The position numbers were made by a program, and so were the translations under genes. A DNA stretch of 64,000 nt, from assembly GCA_003439945.1 (NCBI GenBank), contig QVRM01002033.1, positions 1 through 64,000 on the forward strand, given 5' to 3'. The notes below the pieces were generated by a model. That model had not been told where the DNA came from. It searched no databases and saw only the letters and a list, made by a program, of their open reading frames with translations. This DNA comes from Dermanyssus gallinae. Its lineage: Eukaryota > Arthropoda > Arachnida > Mesostigmata > Dermanyssidae. Positions 1 to 9,916 of the stretch are shown piece after piece. Within the stretch, counting starts at the first letter, position 1. Every line of letters starts with the position of its first letter.

Positions 1-216
1 TTGGCTCCATGCACTGAGTCCGAAAAATCCGAACTGCCTCCTAACACAGTACAATTGTAAACACGATTTGCTTCCTTTATAATGGAGATTTGTGACGGGA
101 CATTAACAGGCGTCCAGCCAAACAACCATTACCCACCACAAGTTTGCATTCTACCCGCGCCATCTCTACGAGTAGTGTGGTTGCTTTTTGCTTCGCTTGC
201 ACAAATTACACATACA

Positions 217-405
217 AAGTAAAGTTTTCGGGCTTTTAAGTAAAGATTTAACGTCCACGGGACGGCTTTTCGCATTGCTTCGTAGACGGACCCCCATAAA
301 TACAAATGTGCAGCGGTGGGGCTCGAACCCGCGCACCTATCTAGCAGTCTCCTTCGGTTGCGAGGCGCAGACGACCATGCACCACGCCACCGGGCCCGAA
401 AAAAA
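217..405 (-). mobile_element. tRNA-derived SINE, family A, copy 1 (full length, with target-site duplication)
   Basis: This is a short non-autonomous retroposon read on the minus strand. Its head is tRNA-like: a G-C rich start (minus GCCCGGTGGCG, from about 395) and a perfect RNA polymerase III B box, GGTTCGAGCCC on the minus strand at 319-329. The body carries the block GCAATGCGAAAAGC followed by GGACGTTAAATC. A second copy lies at 31274-31467 and aligns over almost the whole length. The 10-bp direct repeat tacacataca lies at 207-216 and 406-415, which I read as the target-site duplication. It gives an element of about 189 bp, matching copy 2. There is no poly(A) tail, so the 3' end probably mimics a partner LINE (inference). 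Seven A residues at 399-405 lie between the duplication and the 5' end and may be target DNA. Confidence 0.82.
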
Positions 406-537
406 TACACATACAGTAGAAATTATTATTATTATTAGACTACGGCTTGCAAATGAAATTCTTACAGACCTTTCTTTATTTGGGGTCATTGTCCCTGCCA
501 TCGGTACCTATACTTCCACATACACACAAACACATTT

Positions 538-565
538 CTATATATATATATATATATATATATTA
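538..565. repeat. (TA)n microsatellite
   Basis: A short run of alternating T and A. It makes the Ile-Tyr reading frames seen on both strands, which are not genes. Confidence 0.9.
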
Positions 566-604
566 TATCATATGTACTCGAACCAAACCTGCGAGCACCC
601 TCAT

Positions 605-690
605 ACGTGCTGTCGTGGTCATGAGGTCTAGTGCGGTGGTCATGGTTGTCATCTACCATGGTCGCCGTTTCGATCCCTGTTGTTGATCGA
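605..690 (+). mobile_element. tRNA-like SINE head, family B, copy 1
   Basis: This segment aligns with 45480-45575 across a tRNA-like module. Both contain the core tcatgg-tgtcatct, then a B-box-like element (gtttcgatccc at 667-677; ggttcggtccc in the other copy) and the downstream motif ctgttgtt. Similarity fades after about 690, so only the head is bounded. No target-site duplication was found. It could be a decayed SINE or a tRNA pseudogene family. The direct evidence is the two-copy alignment plus the B box. Confidence 0.55.
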
Positions 691-733
691 AATTTTTTAG
701 GCGAAAAGAAGCGGTGAAAACCTGAGTTTGTCA

Positions 734-847
734 ATATGTCCGGCCCTCCGTGCAATTGAAAATATGCCTCAGAGGGATTCCAAGCCCGCAAGGATTGGAG
801 GATAGTATAGAAATGAAAACAGCTTCCTTAAATGTGATTTTTAATTC
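734..847 (+). repeat. Dispersed repeat B, copy 1
   Basis: About 114 bp aligning end to end with 31889-32005. Shared blocks in order are atatgtccggccctc, gtgc-attga, atat-cctcag, gga-ga, and a closing ctccttaaa/ttccttaaa followed by a T-rich run. In the other copy the cggccctc end touches a (TA)n array. Read in reverse, that would be an element ending in an (AT)n tail, as the LINE at 27.2 kb does. The class is unknown. It may be a SINE or the 3' end of a LINE. Confidence 0.6.
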
Positions 848-2409
848 ACTGGCAACTGTGTTGTCCTCAGTACAGACGTATGCACACACTGAAGCACTAA
901 ACTTGTATATAACTTGGTCACCGACATTCTGCCTCGACATTACAGACAAAATGTGTGCTACTCGGTGTGAAACCAGAACTCCAGTATGTAACGATGCTGT
1001 ATCCTGCTGAACAGGCGAAACGCTGAACAGGAAGATGAATCCATCCGTCCATATATATATATGTTGACTGATATTGCATAAAGCAAAACGATGGGCTATA
1101 GTAGCGTCGACGAACGTTTTAACTGTCGCTCAAGTACTTCTTGTCTTGTTGGCCGCACTCTAACGGTTAGTTAGTTTAAACCCGCTGTAGAGTGTTGAGG
1201 GTGATGATGGCCGAGCAAAGCCCGTGTTCTCCAGGGGGTCAGAACCACCCCCCTTCCCCCAAGGACAAGGAAACCGACGCAATCGCAAACTGTTGTTATC
1301 GTCGACGGCCTCGTCGTCGTCGTCGTCGTCTTCTGTGCCCTCGTTGTCCGAAGGCTGGCACTTCGCGAAGCGTGGCGATTAAAGCGAAGAAAGAAATTTC
1401 CGCCCGAGCGAGCGACGCTCATCGGCGGCCGCGAAACGTTGTACACTGTTCGGAATACGCACAGTTCGGCAGACGCTGCCCAGACGACGACGGTGAAAAG
1501 GTGAAGGCTGGTGCCGACTCCGCCACCTCTCGTAAATCATTTGACGATGGCGGCGCAGATTACGCCATTTGTGCCACCAAAAGCCCAAAAGCAAATAGGA
1601 AAGCTTCTTGTAATGAACAATGGCTGTATGGTGGTAAGCTCTCTCTCTTCATCAAGCCACCCTCTGAGCCATCCTCTTTTAGTATCCTACCTGCAGTCGA
1701 CTTCTCTGTTTCTCCTCTCCGTCCGCTCCGTCGTCCATCTGCCCACCAACAAAAAAAAGGTTCGCTCAAGTAACTCCTGCACCCACAAGACCAGAGGGAA
1801 AATTCGACTTGATCGTACGTCGCTGCTGCTACTGCCCGCCGCCGCTCTTGCTGCTGCCTGGTTGATGCTGCTGTTCGCGTCTCGTGGGATTCATAACTCT
1901 GTTCCCGTCCGACCGTTAGTTCCTTCGTTTGTTCGGCCGGGCGGTCCGTCGGTCAGCTGGTTGACTAAGCGGCTCGCCCGCAATTCCTTCACGGTCCTCA
2001 GACCACAAACACCCTACGGGCTAGCTAGTTAGTTACCCCCAATGGCCCCCCTCAGACGAAACAGACCACTCTCACCCGCCTCTAGCTTTCTTTTCTCCCT
2101 CCTATTTCTGAACGAACTTGGCAGACCGCAGCGGCGACGGCGTCGGCGCCACCAACACCGAAGAGACGGTGGCGGTACAGTTCAAAATTAATGCCCGACA
2201 GTTTGCCTGCGGCAGTCGTTACCAAGCCATGTGACGACGCCGAGCCGTCCAGAGGCGTTTTGGTGCCGCAGCCCTGTCGCTGCCCCTCATACAGCGTGGC
2301 TAAGCTTCCGTGGTAGTTGCTTCCCCCGCCTGGGACTGCAAATGGTACCTGCATACACCGCATGCGCCATCACACTTTTTCCAGTATGGACTATATACGT
2401 GTGCGTACA
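848..2409. other. No gene seen; mixed unique DNA
   Basis: A GC-rich, CpG-rich stretch with a short (CGT)n run near 1311-1330 and a C/T-rich part at 1640-1740. Overlapping frames up to 193 codons occur on both strands (for example from 1192 to 1773), but they are rich in Arg, Ser and Pro and show no recognisable domain. A small direct repeat of gctgaacagg lies around 1006-1031. Confidence 0.6.
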
Positions 2410-2435
2410 CATATATATATATATATCTATATATG

Positions 2436-2502
<67 letters not shown>
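2410..2502. repeat. (TA)n microsatellite, about 93 bp
   Basis: Near-perfect TA repeat with ctata and gtata interruptions in its first half. The last 45 or so bases are uninterrupted. Confidence 0.95.
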
Positions 2503-2504
<2 letters not shown>

Positions 2505-3069
2505 TTACTCTTTAGCCCCTTCTTTTATCGGCGGCGGAATGGCACATCCGAGACTGGCTACGCAGCCCACCTCGCGGAGGCCAACAATTAACAAGTAAAT
2601 CGGCATCAATCGGATATGTCCATAAATTTAGCCTACTGTCTACTTTAAAACCATGGCTGCCCCCGGCGTTCGGACCTAATCTGTAATTGCTTAAATTTGT
2701 CGTCCCGGGACAGCAGATTGTCATTGTTCGTTAACTCAACATCACAACATCGTCGCCGTTGTCTTGATATACAACGTGGACACGTCGCCTTCGTTCCGGA
2801 CACCCTTCTGAAGTGGTCTTTGTAACCTAGTCCAGACGAAACAGGCTAGACACACACGCCCGCTTGGGCATATCTGCTTTGCCTAGTCTTCGTATATACG
2901 TGTACTTTATATTTTGTTCCCAATTTGAGGAAATTTGGAGAAAAAAATAGGAAAAAACACTAAATTCAGACAAATATATACACATTTATATATCGTAGAA
3001 TAATAGGTGCGACCAGGCCGTGCGCGGACCCCTTAAGCCATGCGCCAAGCAAAATATGAGTTTACGTGA
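2503..3069. other. No gene seen
   Basis: Unique, mixed-composition DNA. No repeat family, long frame or RNA motif was recognised. Confidence 0.5.
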
Positions 3070-3348
3070 TCAGACCTAGCTACTGCCTTTGGTGCTCTTG
3101 ACTCCGTTGGCAATCAGAAAATTGTCGTATCTAGACTCGGCTTTGGTTGTTTAAGCCGTATTGGTAGAATCTCTATGGCTCTTGGGGACACCTCAGCCAA
3201 AGACGCCAAAAGATTGGATTTTGAACGCCGGGCAACAATTGACTCCATTGGAGATATCTATTTAAGTTCGTCAAGGCTCCAAACAAAAACAGTAAGTACG
3301 TTTGAAAAAAAGGGCAGGCTCCTTTGTACAGACAAATATAGAATCTAG
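3070..3348 (+). other. Open frame of 92 codons, candidate exon or relic
   Basis: This stop-to-stop frame (TGA at 3067-3069, TAG at 3346-3348) has a balanced, non-repetitive amino-acid composition, unlike most frames here. It begins SDLATAFGALDSVGNQ, continues with SRLGFGCLSRIGRIS, and has a possible splice donor GTAAGT near 3291. The DLATAF start resembles motif A of non-LTR reverse transcriptases (D-L-x-x-A-F), but no motif B or C follows, so a LINE origin is unproven. The only internal ATG leaves 57 codons. It could be an exon of an unknown gene, a decayed element, or chance. Confidence 0.2.
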
Positions 3349-4368
3349 CCGTGATTAGAATAAAACATCGCAAAATGATATAAACAGTTCGCAGCGAAGA
3401 GTCGAGTTGAATCGTGGGTGTGAGCAAGCAACTGTTAGTAAATTCGCGGATGCCGTCCGACATCAAAGCCCGTTCCCAACACAAGGGAGCTTACCCGTGA
3501 ACACTATCCTTTTGAGGATATAGCAGGCAGAAAGAACAAGACCAAGCAATGCAGAGCCCTACTATAGAGAAACGCGAACGTGTGTCGAATCTTGATATTG
3601 GATGCAGTAAGGCCCTGATCGCGCTGATCTAGAGTAGTTGGCCTACACTCACGACACTTGACAGCTGATGCTGAACAGAACGATCACATCTTCAACTAAG
3701 CCGCTGGAAGAGCAAATCTCGCTGCTCTTTGGAAGAAATATGGCGGCTCCATATGGCCTGCGGCACTCGGGCTAACTTGAGGCGATTAATTCAGAAAATA
3801 GGCTTAGCGTTGATGATTAAAAAGCCAACGTATTATTAAAGTCACAGCAGCATGAATGTACCAGATAGATCGGATGAGACGAAGCGACAGACTACGCAGC
3901 TTAAGCTTTCATAGAGTCAGAAGAACCAATGCGCGTGATGGTCAAATTGGAATTTCGTAATTCATTCAAAACGCCTCAGACCAACTTGATTTGGCGGAAA
4001 ATGGAACCAAATGTCTCAGATCTATGACTTTCTACTGGTCTGGAAAATGACAAAAAGCCTTCACCGTTAGTTCGGGACACGATGGTGTGTTTGCACTCCG
4101 AGGACGCGGCTCACCAGGACGGCCTTTTCGCTACCGCATCGCTTGGCTTCGCTATATCAAGCCGTTAGCTTTCGTGCTTGCTATTGCTCCGCGGGTGTTA
4201 AAGTACTGCCATAGAACTTCGAGCCCGAGGGAATAGGGGAGGAATCTGGGTTTAGTGGGTTTATAAGTTCTATAGTAGTTGCACTGTAAGCGGCAAGTGG
4301 CGCATGTGCATTGTGAGTGTGACAATCCGAAATAAAATACCTCCACATATATATTTAAAATGGAAAAA
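3349..4368. other. No gene seen
   Basis: Unique DNA with many stops in all frames. No repeat or RNA motif was recognised. Confidence 0.5.
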
Positions 4369-4420
4369 AAAATGTTTATTCAAGAACTGGCAAGGAAATG
4401 TTTATTCAAGAACTGGCAAG
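4369..4420 (+). repeat. 26-bp tandem duplication
   Basis: Two adjacent 26-bp units (4369-4394 and 4395-4420) differ at the first base only. The shared core is aaatgtttattcaagaactg. This is a recent local duplication. Confidence 0.9.
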
Positions 4421-4453
4421 CCGATTAAAAGCAGTGTCAGAAACCCGTGTGAA

Positions 4454-4516
4454 AGAGAGTACGTGGGACAACTATTGTCTCTCGCACTGTGTAAAGGCAA
4501 TGCTGCTGCTTCCATA
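4454..4516 (+). other. Short conserved-looking peptide segment, copy 1
   Basis: One frame reads EYVGQLLSLALCKGNAAASI and is followed at once by GTAAGT (4517-4522), a good splice donor. A segment at 43210-43275 reads EFLRLLLSLAVCRGNAVSI, with 12 of 19 aligned residues identical. The DNA also aligns at roughly 60-65% by eye. This could be a pair of paralogous exons or two copies of an old repeat. No family was recognised. No clear acceptor was confirmed, though a cag ends at about 4430. Confidence 0.22.
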
Positions 4517-4522
4517 GTAAGT

Positions 4523-5277
4523 GACACACGGAGAAGATGGGATTGACGAGAGGATAAGCTGCTTTTGCTATAACATGTACGACCAAACCTCACAAATGTA
4601 AACCTGGGACAGTGACGCCGATGACAACGCTGTACGTCGCTGCCTATCCTAACGGCGCGCGTTTCAATAACCCTCACAGTCGTAGAAGGTAGTTCTGGCG
4701 TGTAACACCGTAGAACCTCCATGCGTAGAACACTGAACGAAGTTGGTGTACCATGGAACTCCCAGGCACAACTTGCTCGGGCCATTCGATGACTAGCCGG
4801 CCATCCGATCGTGCACCACCCTTAAAAAGCAGGTAGTTTAATGAACCAGCAGACAAGCCACCTTTGAGAAAATAAACGCCAATTCTAACGCGTACGTCTG
4901 TGGTCAATATGTGTGTTGGCAATATGAGAAGAGTAGGTGTTCATAATCTTTCACGTTCGCGGAGCAAACCATAACAGCAACAACAACACTAGCAATAATA
5001 ATAATAATCATGTCGACACCGAGTCAAACTAAGCGCTATTCGCCTAACTCGTTCCTAACAACGAATTGCACGCATAACAACGGAGAGGACGAAGAGAGCC
5101 AAGGACAAGAACACGATTACAGGAAAACAGCTGGACAACTATGAGCAGGAGGACAGATATCGAAAGACGTACAGGAACAGCTAGGAAACGTTCAAGAATC
5201 TCCTCAGTCGCTCTTCATAGATGGGCAGACAATATGCGTGGACACTTGAGCCGCCCTTGTCGGCGTAGCACCTGCCT

Positions 5278-5282
<5 letters not shown>
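4523..5282. other. No gene seen
   Basis: Unique DNA. Overlapping minus-strand frames at 4402-4785 and 4674-4922 show no domain. Short AAT and CAA runs lie near 4975-5010. Confidence 0.5.

Positions 5283-5313
<31 letters not shown>
5283..5313. repeat. (TA)n microsatellite
   Basis: Uninterrupted TA repeat of about 31 bp. Confidence 0.95.
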
Positions 5314-5317
<4 letters not shown>

Positions 5318-7401
5318 CAGCATTATATATGTATTATGCCCATTATAATCAACTCAAAAGTCGGCGAGAGAACCTGTCGGAAGACTCTAAACCCGGTCAA
5401 AGGGTTTGTGTCTCGTGTTGCTCTGACGACTCGTCCAGAGGCGAAACAGACAAGACATAGATTGTTAGTTCTGTTGAGCTGTCGACAGGAGCGCACGAGC
5501 TTTACCCTAGCCCAGTAGCCCGGCCGGCGAGTAGTTTCGTGTCGTAGGTTTCAATCAGCCTTCTTCTTCGTTTTGTTCATCATCATCGTCATCGTAGTCG
5601 TCGCCGTCGTCGGCGTTCGTTGTGTCATCGTTGTGGTTGTCGACACGGCCAACCTCTGCGGGCAGCTGGACTCGTTACTGTCAAAAGCCAGCACGGCAGT
5701 ACGGTTACAGACGCTGCAGACACGAGCTGTGTCTCTCTGCGATCTCTGCGCACGGAAGTCTCGAAGACTTATTTTCGTTCGTCGAGAACGTTGACAGTTC
5801 CGCGAATGGCGATCGGCGGATATGAATCGGTGAGACGACGACGCGACACTGTTGGGAGTCCCAGTCCCAGGAGTAGAAATGAAGGTAACTGCTACCGGCT
5901 GGCGTACAACACCACCCTACTGAGAGAGAGACGACAAGGAGAGAGAGGGAGGAAGATGACAGAGAGGGGAGAGATGGCGTCAATACGACGTGCATATACG
6001 CATGTCAGAGCCCGCATAGAAGAAGTATTGTCATGACGCGCGCGAGGTAACACAGGAGTACTAGTAATGGTAGTAATAAAGTAATAAAATACAGCCAGTA
6101 CGACTTTTGTTGTTGTTGTTGGTGGTGGTGGTGTTGTTGTGGTGGTCGTGGCAGCCTTCCGGCAAGCACTGCGTCACCAGCAAAAGGGTGGTGTTCGGAG
6201 TGTCAAGGATGATAGCGACCGACAACGATTTTAGCAACATTTTTTGTGTGAGCCGGACTCAGACTGGGGTGAGATCAGGGCTCAGATTGGGCGAAGATTG
6301 GAATTTAATCAGGCAGATAATTAAGGAAACCCATGGAAAGAGGAACGAGGAAAGACGATAGATGTGAGAGAGATCAACAGGCAGGTCGATTTAAAATATT
6401 AATAATGATGATATCAATGAAGAAGTGGTGAGAGGGAGAAAGAGCGAGAGAGCTAAGCGGAAATCTTGCAAGTGACAATTATTCGTCATGGGGCGCGTGG
6501 AGAGCGCACGCAAGGCTGTGTTCAGAGAAAAGGGTAGCAGCTAAAAATAAACGTTGCAAGGTGGTTTTTTGATCGGTTCATTTCAAATCTGGATGATACG
6601 GGAGACATCCCAGTTAAGACAGTTGTCTCCCTTGACATAGTAAAGCGGCAAACATGGTTGTCGAAAAGGATAAACATGAGTGAAGCAACCGGAGATTATT
6701 TGTAAAGCGTTTCTAAACTAAATCGTTACCTTTAGGAAGCCGCCAAAGAAGAAGCCAGGGTAATTATTCCTGCCAAACGTAATATAGCCAGCCAAATTCC
6801 AGCAAAAGGTAACAAAGTGAGCCACACACACATAGATCTTCCTCCCCCTCGGCACTAAGTACAATTTTACTAAACGTAATAGGTTGATTATGCGAATGCA
6901 CCTTTACACAAAAAGCATTACAAATAACAGCAAAATAAAATCAAAACGCACACGCACGCATTTATAGTCTAGTTTTCGAGCGCGTATATTTTATAAATGT
7001 ACGAATACTGTTAATGCATTACTATTTCAGCATAAATACGTAAACGATTTAGACAGTTGTATACGTGTGCTTAAAATGAAGCAATTATAGTTAAACATGT
7101 GTAAGTAGATATATATATATACTTACAAACTTGTCAACTATAGTCTTTCTTTAAAACGTCAAACCACAGGCAAAGCGAACGTGTTAATGTTGTCCTTGCT
7201 TGTATCTTTGCTTTGCTCAGTGACGCGCAACAGTCATCACGATATTGATAATTAGTAAATGCTTGCCGCCCATTCATGTACACGGCACTCGCGACCTCCT
7301 AATGATGTCAGAGCGCGTTTTAAAAAGCGTTCGGTAGCGACCCATCGTGCATTGAAGCATCGCACACGGACGACATCGAAGCGAACGGAAAGAGAAAAGA
7401 G
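5314..7401. other. No gene seen
   Basis: Mixed DNA with short trinucleotide tracts (TCATCG/GTCGTC near 5577-5640; GTT/GGT near 6108-6150) and GA-rich stretches near 5925-5975 and 6430-6460. AT-rich unique sequence fills 6700-7250. None of the frames looks coding. Confidence 0.5.
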
Positions 7402-7479
7402 TATATATATATATATATATATACAGGGCAAAAGAGAGCCAGATATATGTATATATATATTGGGCGAGAGAGAGCCAGA
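7402..7479 (+). repeat. Compound (TA)n with duplicated 18-bp block
   Basis: A (TA)n array is followed by gggcaaaagagagccaga (7426-7443), a second TA run, then gggcgagagagagccaga (7462-7479). The period is 36 bp. The TA array is part of the duplicated unit, as at 9.8, 11.8 and 51.2 kb. Confidence 0.8.
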
Positions 7480-8847
7480 GCGAGAAAGGAACAAAGAAGA
7501 GACTGACTGGGCCGATTGGGTTCAACTCTTTCGATTCCCATACCTGTCTCATCCTTTCTTACTTCAACAGTACATTGTCACTGACATGATGACATACTAG
7601 CTGACTAACTGACGACCAAACCATACTTAACTTGACTACCAACTAGCACAAGCACAACAGCGATTCCTTCTTTCCAGCGACAACAACCAACCGCTACAAA
7701 AACGGTTACCCCCACTAGCGAATAGTTGTCACTATGACCCTCCCCCCCCCCCCCCCGTCCGCTAACTAGCAACTGTTCTCGGGTGCCCGAGCGTGCATAG
7801 CGATGATCCACACACGGCACGATCCCACAGAGTACAGCACGCCACAGAACCCCACAGCGGATGTAGGATGACATCATGCACGCGACGTGCAGGGCGTGCA
7901 GCACAAACAGCAAACGCCGCAGTGACCGAGGCCAACCAGGCCGCCAACAGCCACATCAGAGCTGCTACGCATGTCACAATGGCGCAGAACCACCACTCAC
8001 CCATTCTAAACGACCGGGCCTAGATCATACGCCCATACAGAAAGCGGCCGGATGACTCGCCGGCGACATCCGAAAGAGACTACAACCCCCGAGAACGAAA
8101 CGATAGAGAGAGGAAGACCGAAAGGGGGAGCGGTGGAAGAGGCGGGGGGTGGTGTGGGGTGCGCGCGCGAGAAACAAACAAGAAAGGAACGAGGGGGAGA
8201 TGACCCAAAACGAGCTCGAATAGCTCGGCGAATACCTCGCCGAGAATACCACACCGAACCACCACTAGAAGTTGTACTCGTTTTACGACTACTGACTACA
8301 CTTACCAATGCCAACTGCATTTGCTGCTGCTGACATGAATGAGATTGCGTATCGAATGGCGTACGAATCACAAGGCACGTGATTGTTATTGTGGTTGTTG
8401 TTGTTGTCGATATAGAGCAAAGTAAGGCGAAGACGAAACCCATGCAGGAGTGGCGTCAAACGTTAAGAGGGTGAAAAAACAGAGAGAGGCATATCGAATC
8501 GGATTCCACGCAGCAAAACACGACGCCAAACAGGTTCGAGAAACGTTAATCATCAGTAGGAAGGAGTGCTGTTGCGCTAACCGCTACAACCAATTAGTTC
8601 TCGTTTCAGTAAGCACAATTTAGTCAACAAGAATTAGATTCTCATCAGTAGCGTTCTTGTAGTCGGTATCATCGTCATCATTCCTCATCCTAAAGCGAGC
8701 CGCCCCTCATCATTACTCGGGAGCATCATGCGCCCGAGCTGCACCGTCTGAAATCTCAAACCCCCACCTGACCCAGATGACCCCACCTGATTCACCCGAC
8801 CCCTTCAGTCACTACGCAACGTACACATGCTGCTTCTACGACTTGTG
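7480..8847. other. No gene seen; contains a C15 tract
   Basis: GC-rich mixed DNA. A run of 15 C lies at 7742-7756. The part 8050-8230 is purine-rich on the plus strand (GA/GGGG runs). Frames on both strands overlap and have low-complexity composition. Confidence 0.5.
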
Positions 8848-8874
8848 TTGCTTTTAAACGTTGTTTAAAAGCAA
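8848..8874. repeat. Short perfect hairpin
   Basis: Perfect 12-bp inverted repeat (ttgcttttaaac / gtttaaaagcaa) with a 3-nt loop. There is no T run afterwards and no adjacent gene, so no role can be assigned. Confidence 0.7.
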
Positions 8875-9726
8875 TGCTATAAATAGCAAAATAGCGCTGG
8901 TTGCAGCAATGAAACGTTAAACGCAATAACAAGTGATGCTACAGACTCTCTGCTGTCGCTCGCTGTGCGCCGATTGGCAGAACAGCGCACTGTATGTACG
9001 AGAGAGCGGGGGTTGTTTTTACTCGTCGAGCATCGCCGCCAACATCTGCACCCGTGGGGGGGGGGGGGGGACTCGCTCCAAAGGTCCGTACGCCCAGTGG
9101 CGGCAGCAGTTCAGGTTCAGCTATCCCACGAGATGGCGGACGCCCCCGGGCGTACAAAATGCGTGCAATCGTTTACGGCACGCAGGGTAAAAACAACGTG
9201 CAACAAAATGGCTTTCCATACCTATGTGCTTGTTTTCCTCTCTCTCTCTCGCTGCGATTCAATCTGGTCCTTATCTCGTTCTGCATCCTGCGTCCTTCAC
9301 TCTCTCTCTCTCTCTTTATCTGCCTGTCTTTCCTTCCTCTAGTTGTGTTTTTGCTTAAACAATCCATGCACAAGGTATTCTCGCAGTATCTCAAGGTATA
9401 ACCCGCTGAAAAGTACATGTACAAAAAAGAGAAGCCTGGTACGTACACCGATCCCACCCCACAGAAGGCAAGCAAACTATACGGCCAGCCGCCACACTGG
9501 CAGACACCTGAAATGATTCGCACCTCCTTTGTTTGGCCGAACGATAGCCCGCCATATTTATTGCCGGGCAATTCCCCATGCCATAGCCGGCGAGAGAGAG
9601 AGAGAGAGAGAGAGAGAGTGAGAGTGCTTCAAAACGAACACAACTAACTGATCACCCGAGCCCAGACGGCAAAGCGCCCGACAGTCTAGGGGTTTGGCGG
9701 CTGCTATATTTATTTACATACATACT
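8875..9726. other. No gene seen; G15 tract and CT/GA microsatellites
   Basis: A run of 15 G lies at 9056-9070. (CT)n runs lie near 9239-9252 and 9299-9316, and a (GA)n run lies at about 9592-9618. The rest is unique. Confidence 0.55.
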
Positions 9727-9730
9727 TCCG

Positions 9731-9787
<57 letters not shown>

Positions 9788-9799
9788 GCGCACCATGAG

Positions 9800-9836
<37 letters not shown>

Positions 9837-9847
9837 CGCACCATGAG

Positions 9848-9883
<36 letters not shown>

Positions 9884-9916
9884 GCGCACCATGAGGTGTA
9901 TATATATATATATATA
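9727..9916 (+). repeat. Compound minisatellite, 48-bp units with (TA)n inside
   Basis: The 19-bp block acaggcgcaccatgaggtg occurs at 9784-9802 and 9880-9898, and with one change at 9832-9850. The spacing is exactly 48 bp, and each block is followed by (TA)n. A longer TA array precedes the first block. The unit is therefore a block plus about 29 bp of TA, repeated three times. Confidence 0.92.

Noticed and set aside
1192..1773. 193-codon frame as a gene
   Set aside because: Composition changes along the frame, CGT and CT runs account for part of it, overlapping frames exist on both strands, and no domain or splice evidence is visible.
3073..3160. Second LINE reverse transcriptase from the DLATAF start
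   Set aside because: Only a motif-A-like phrase is present. No GxPQG or YADD-type motif follows in any frame within the expected distance.
9784..9898. CRISPR-like array
   Set aside because: Three regularly spaced 19-bp blocks look like repeats with spacers, but the spacers are all (TA)n and the genome is eukaryotic. It is a compound minisatellite.
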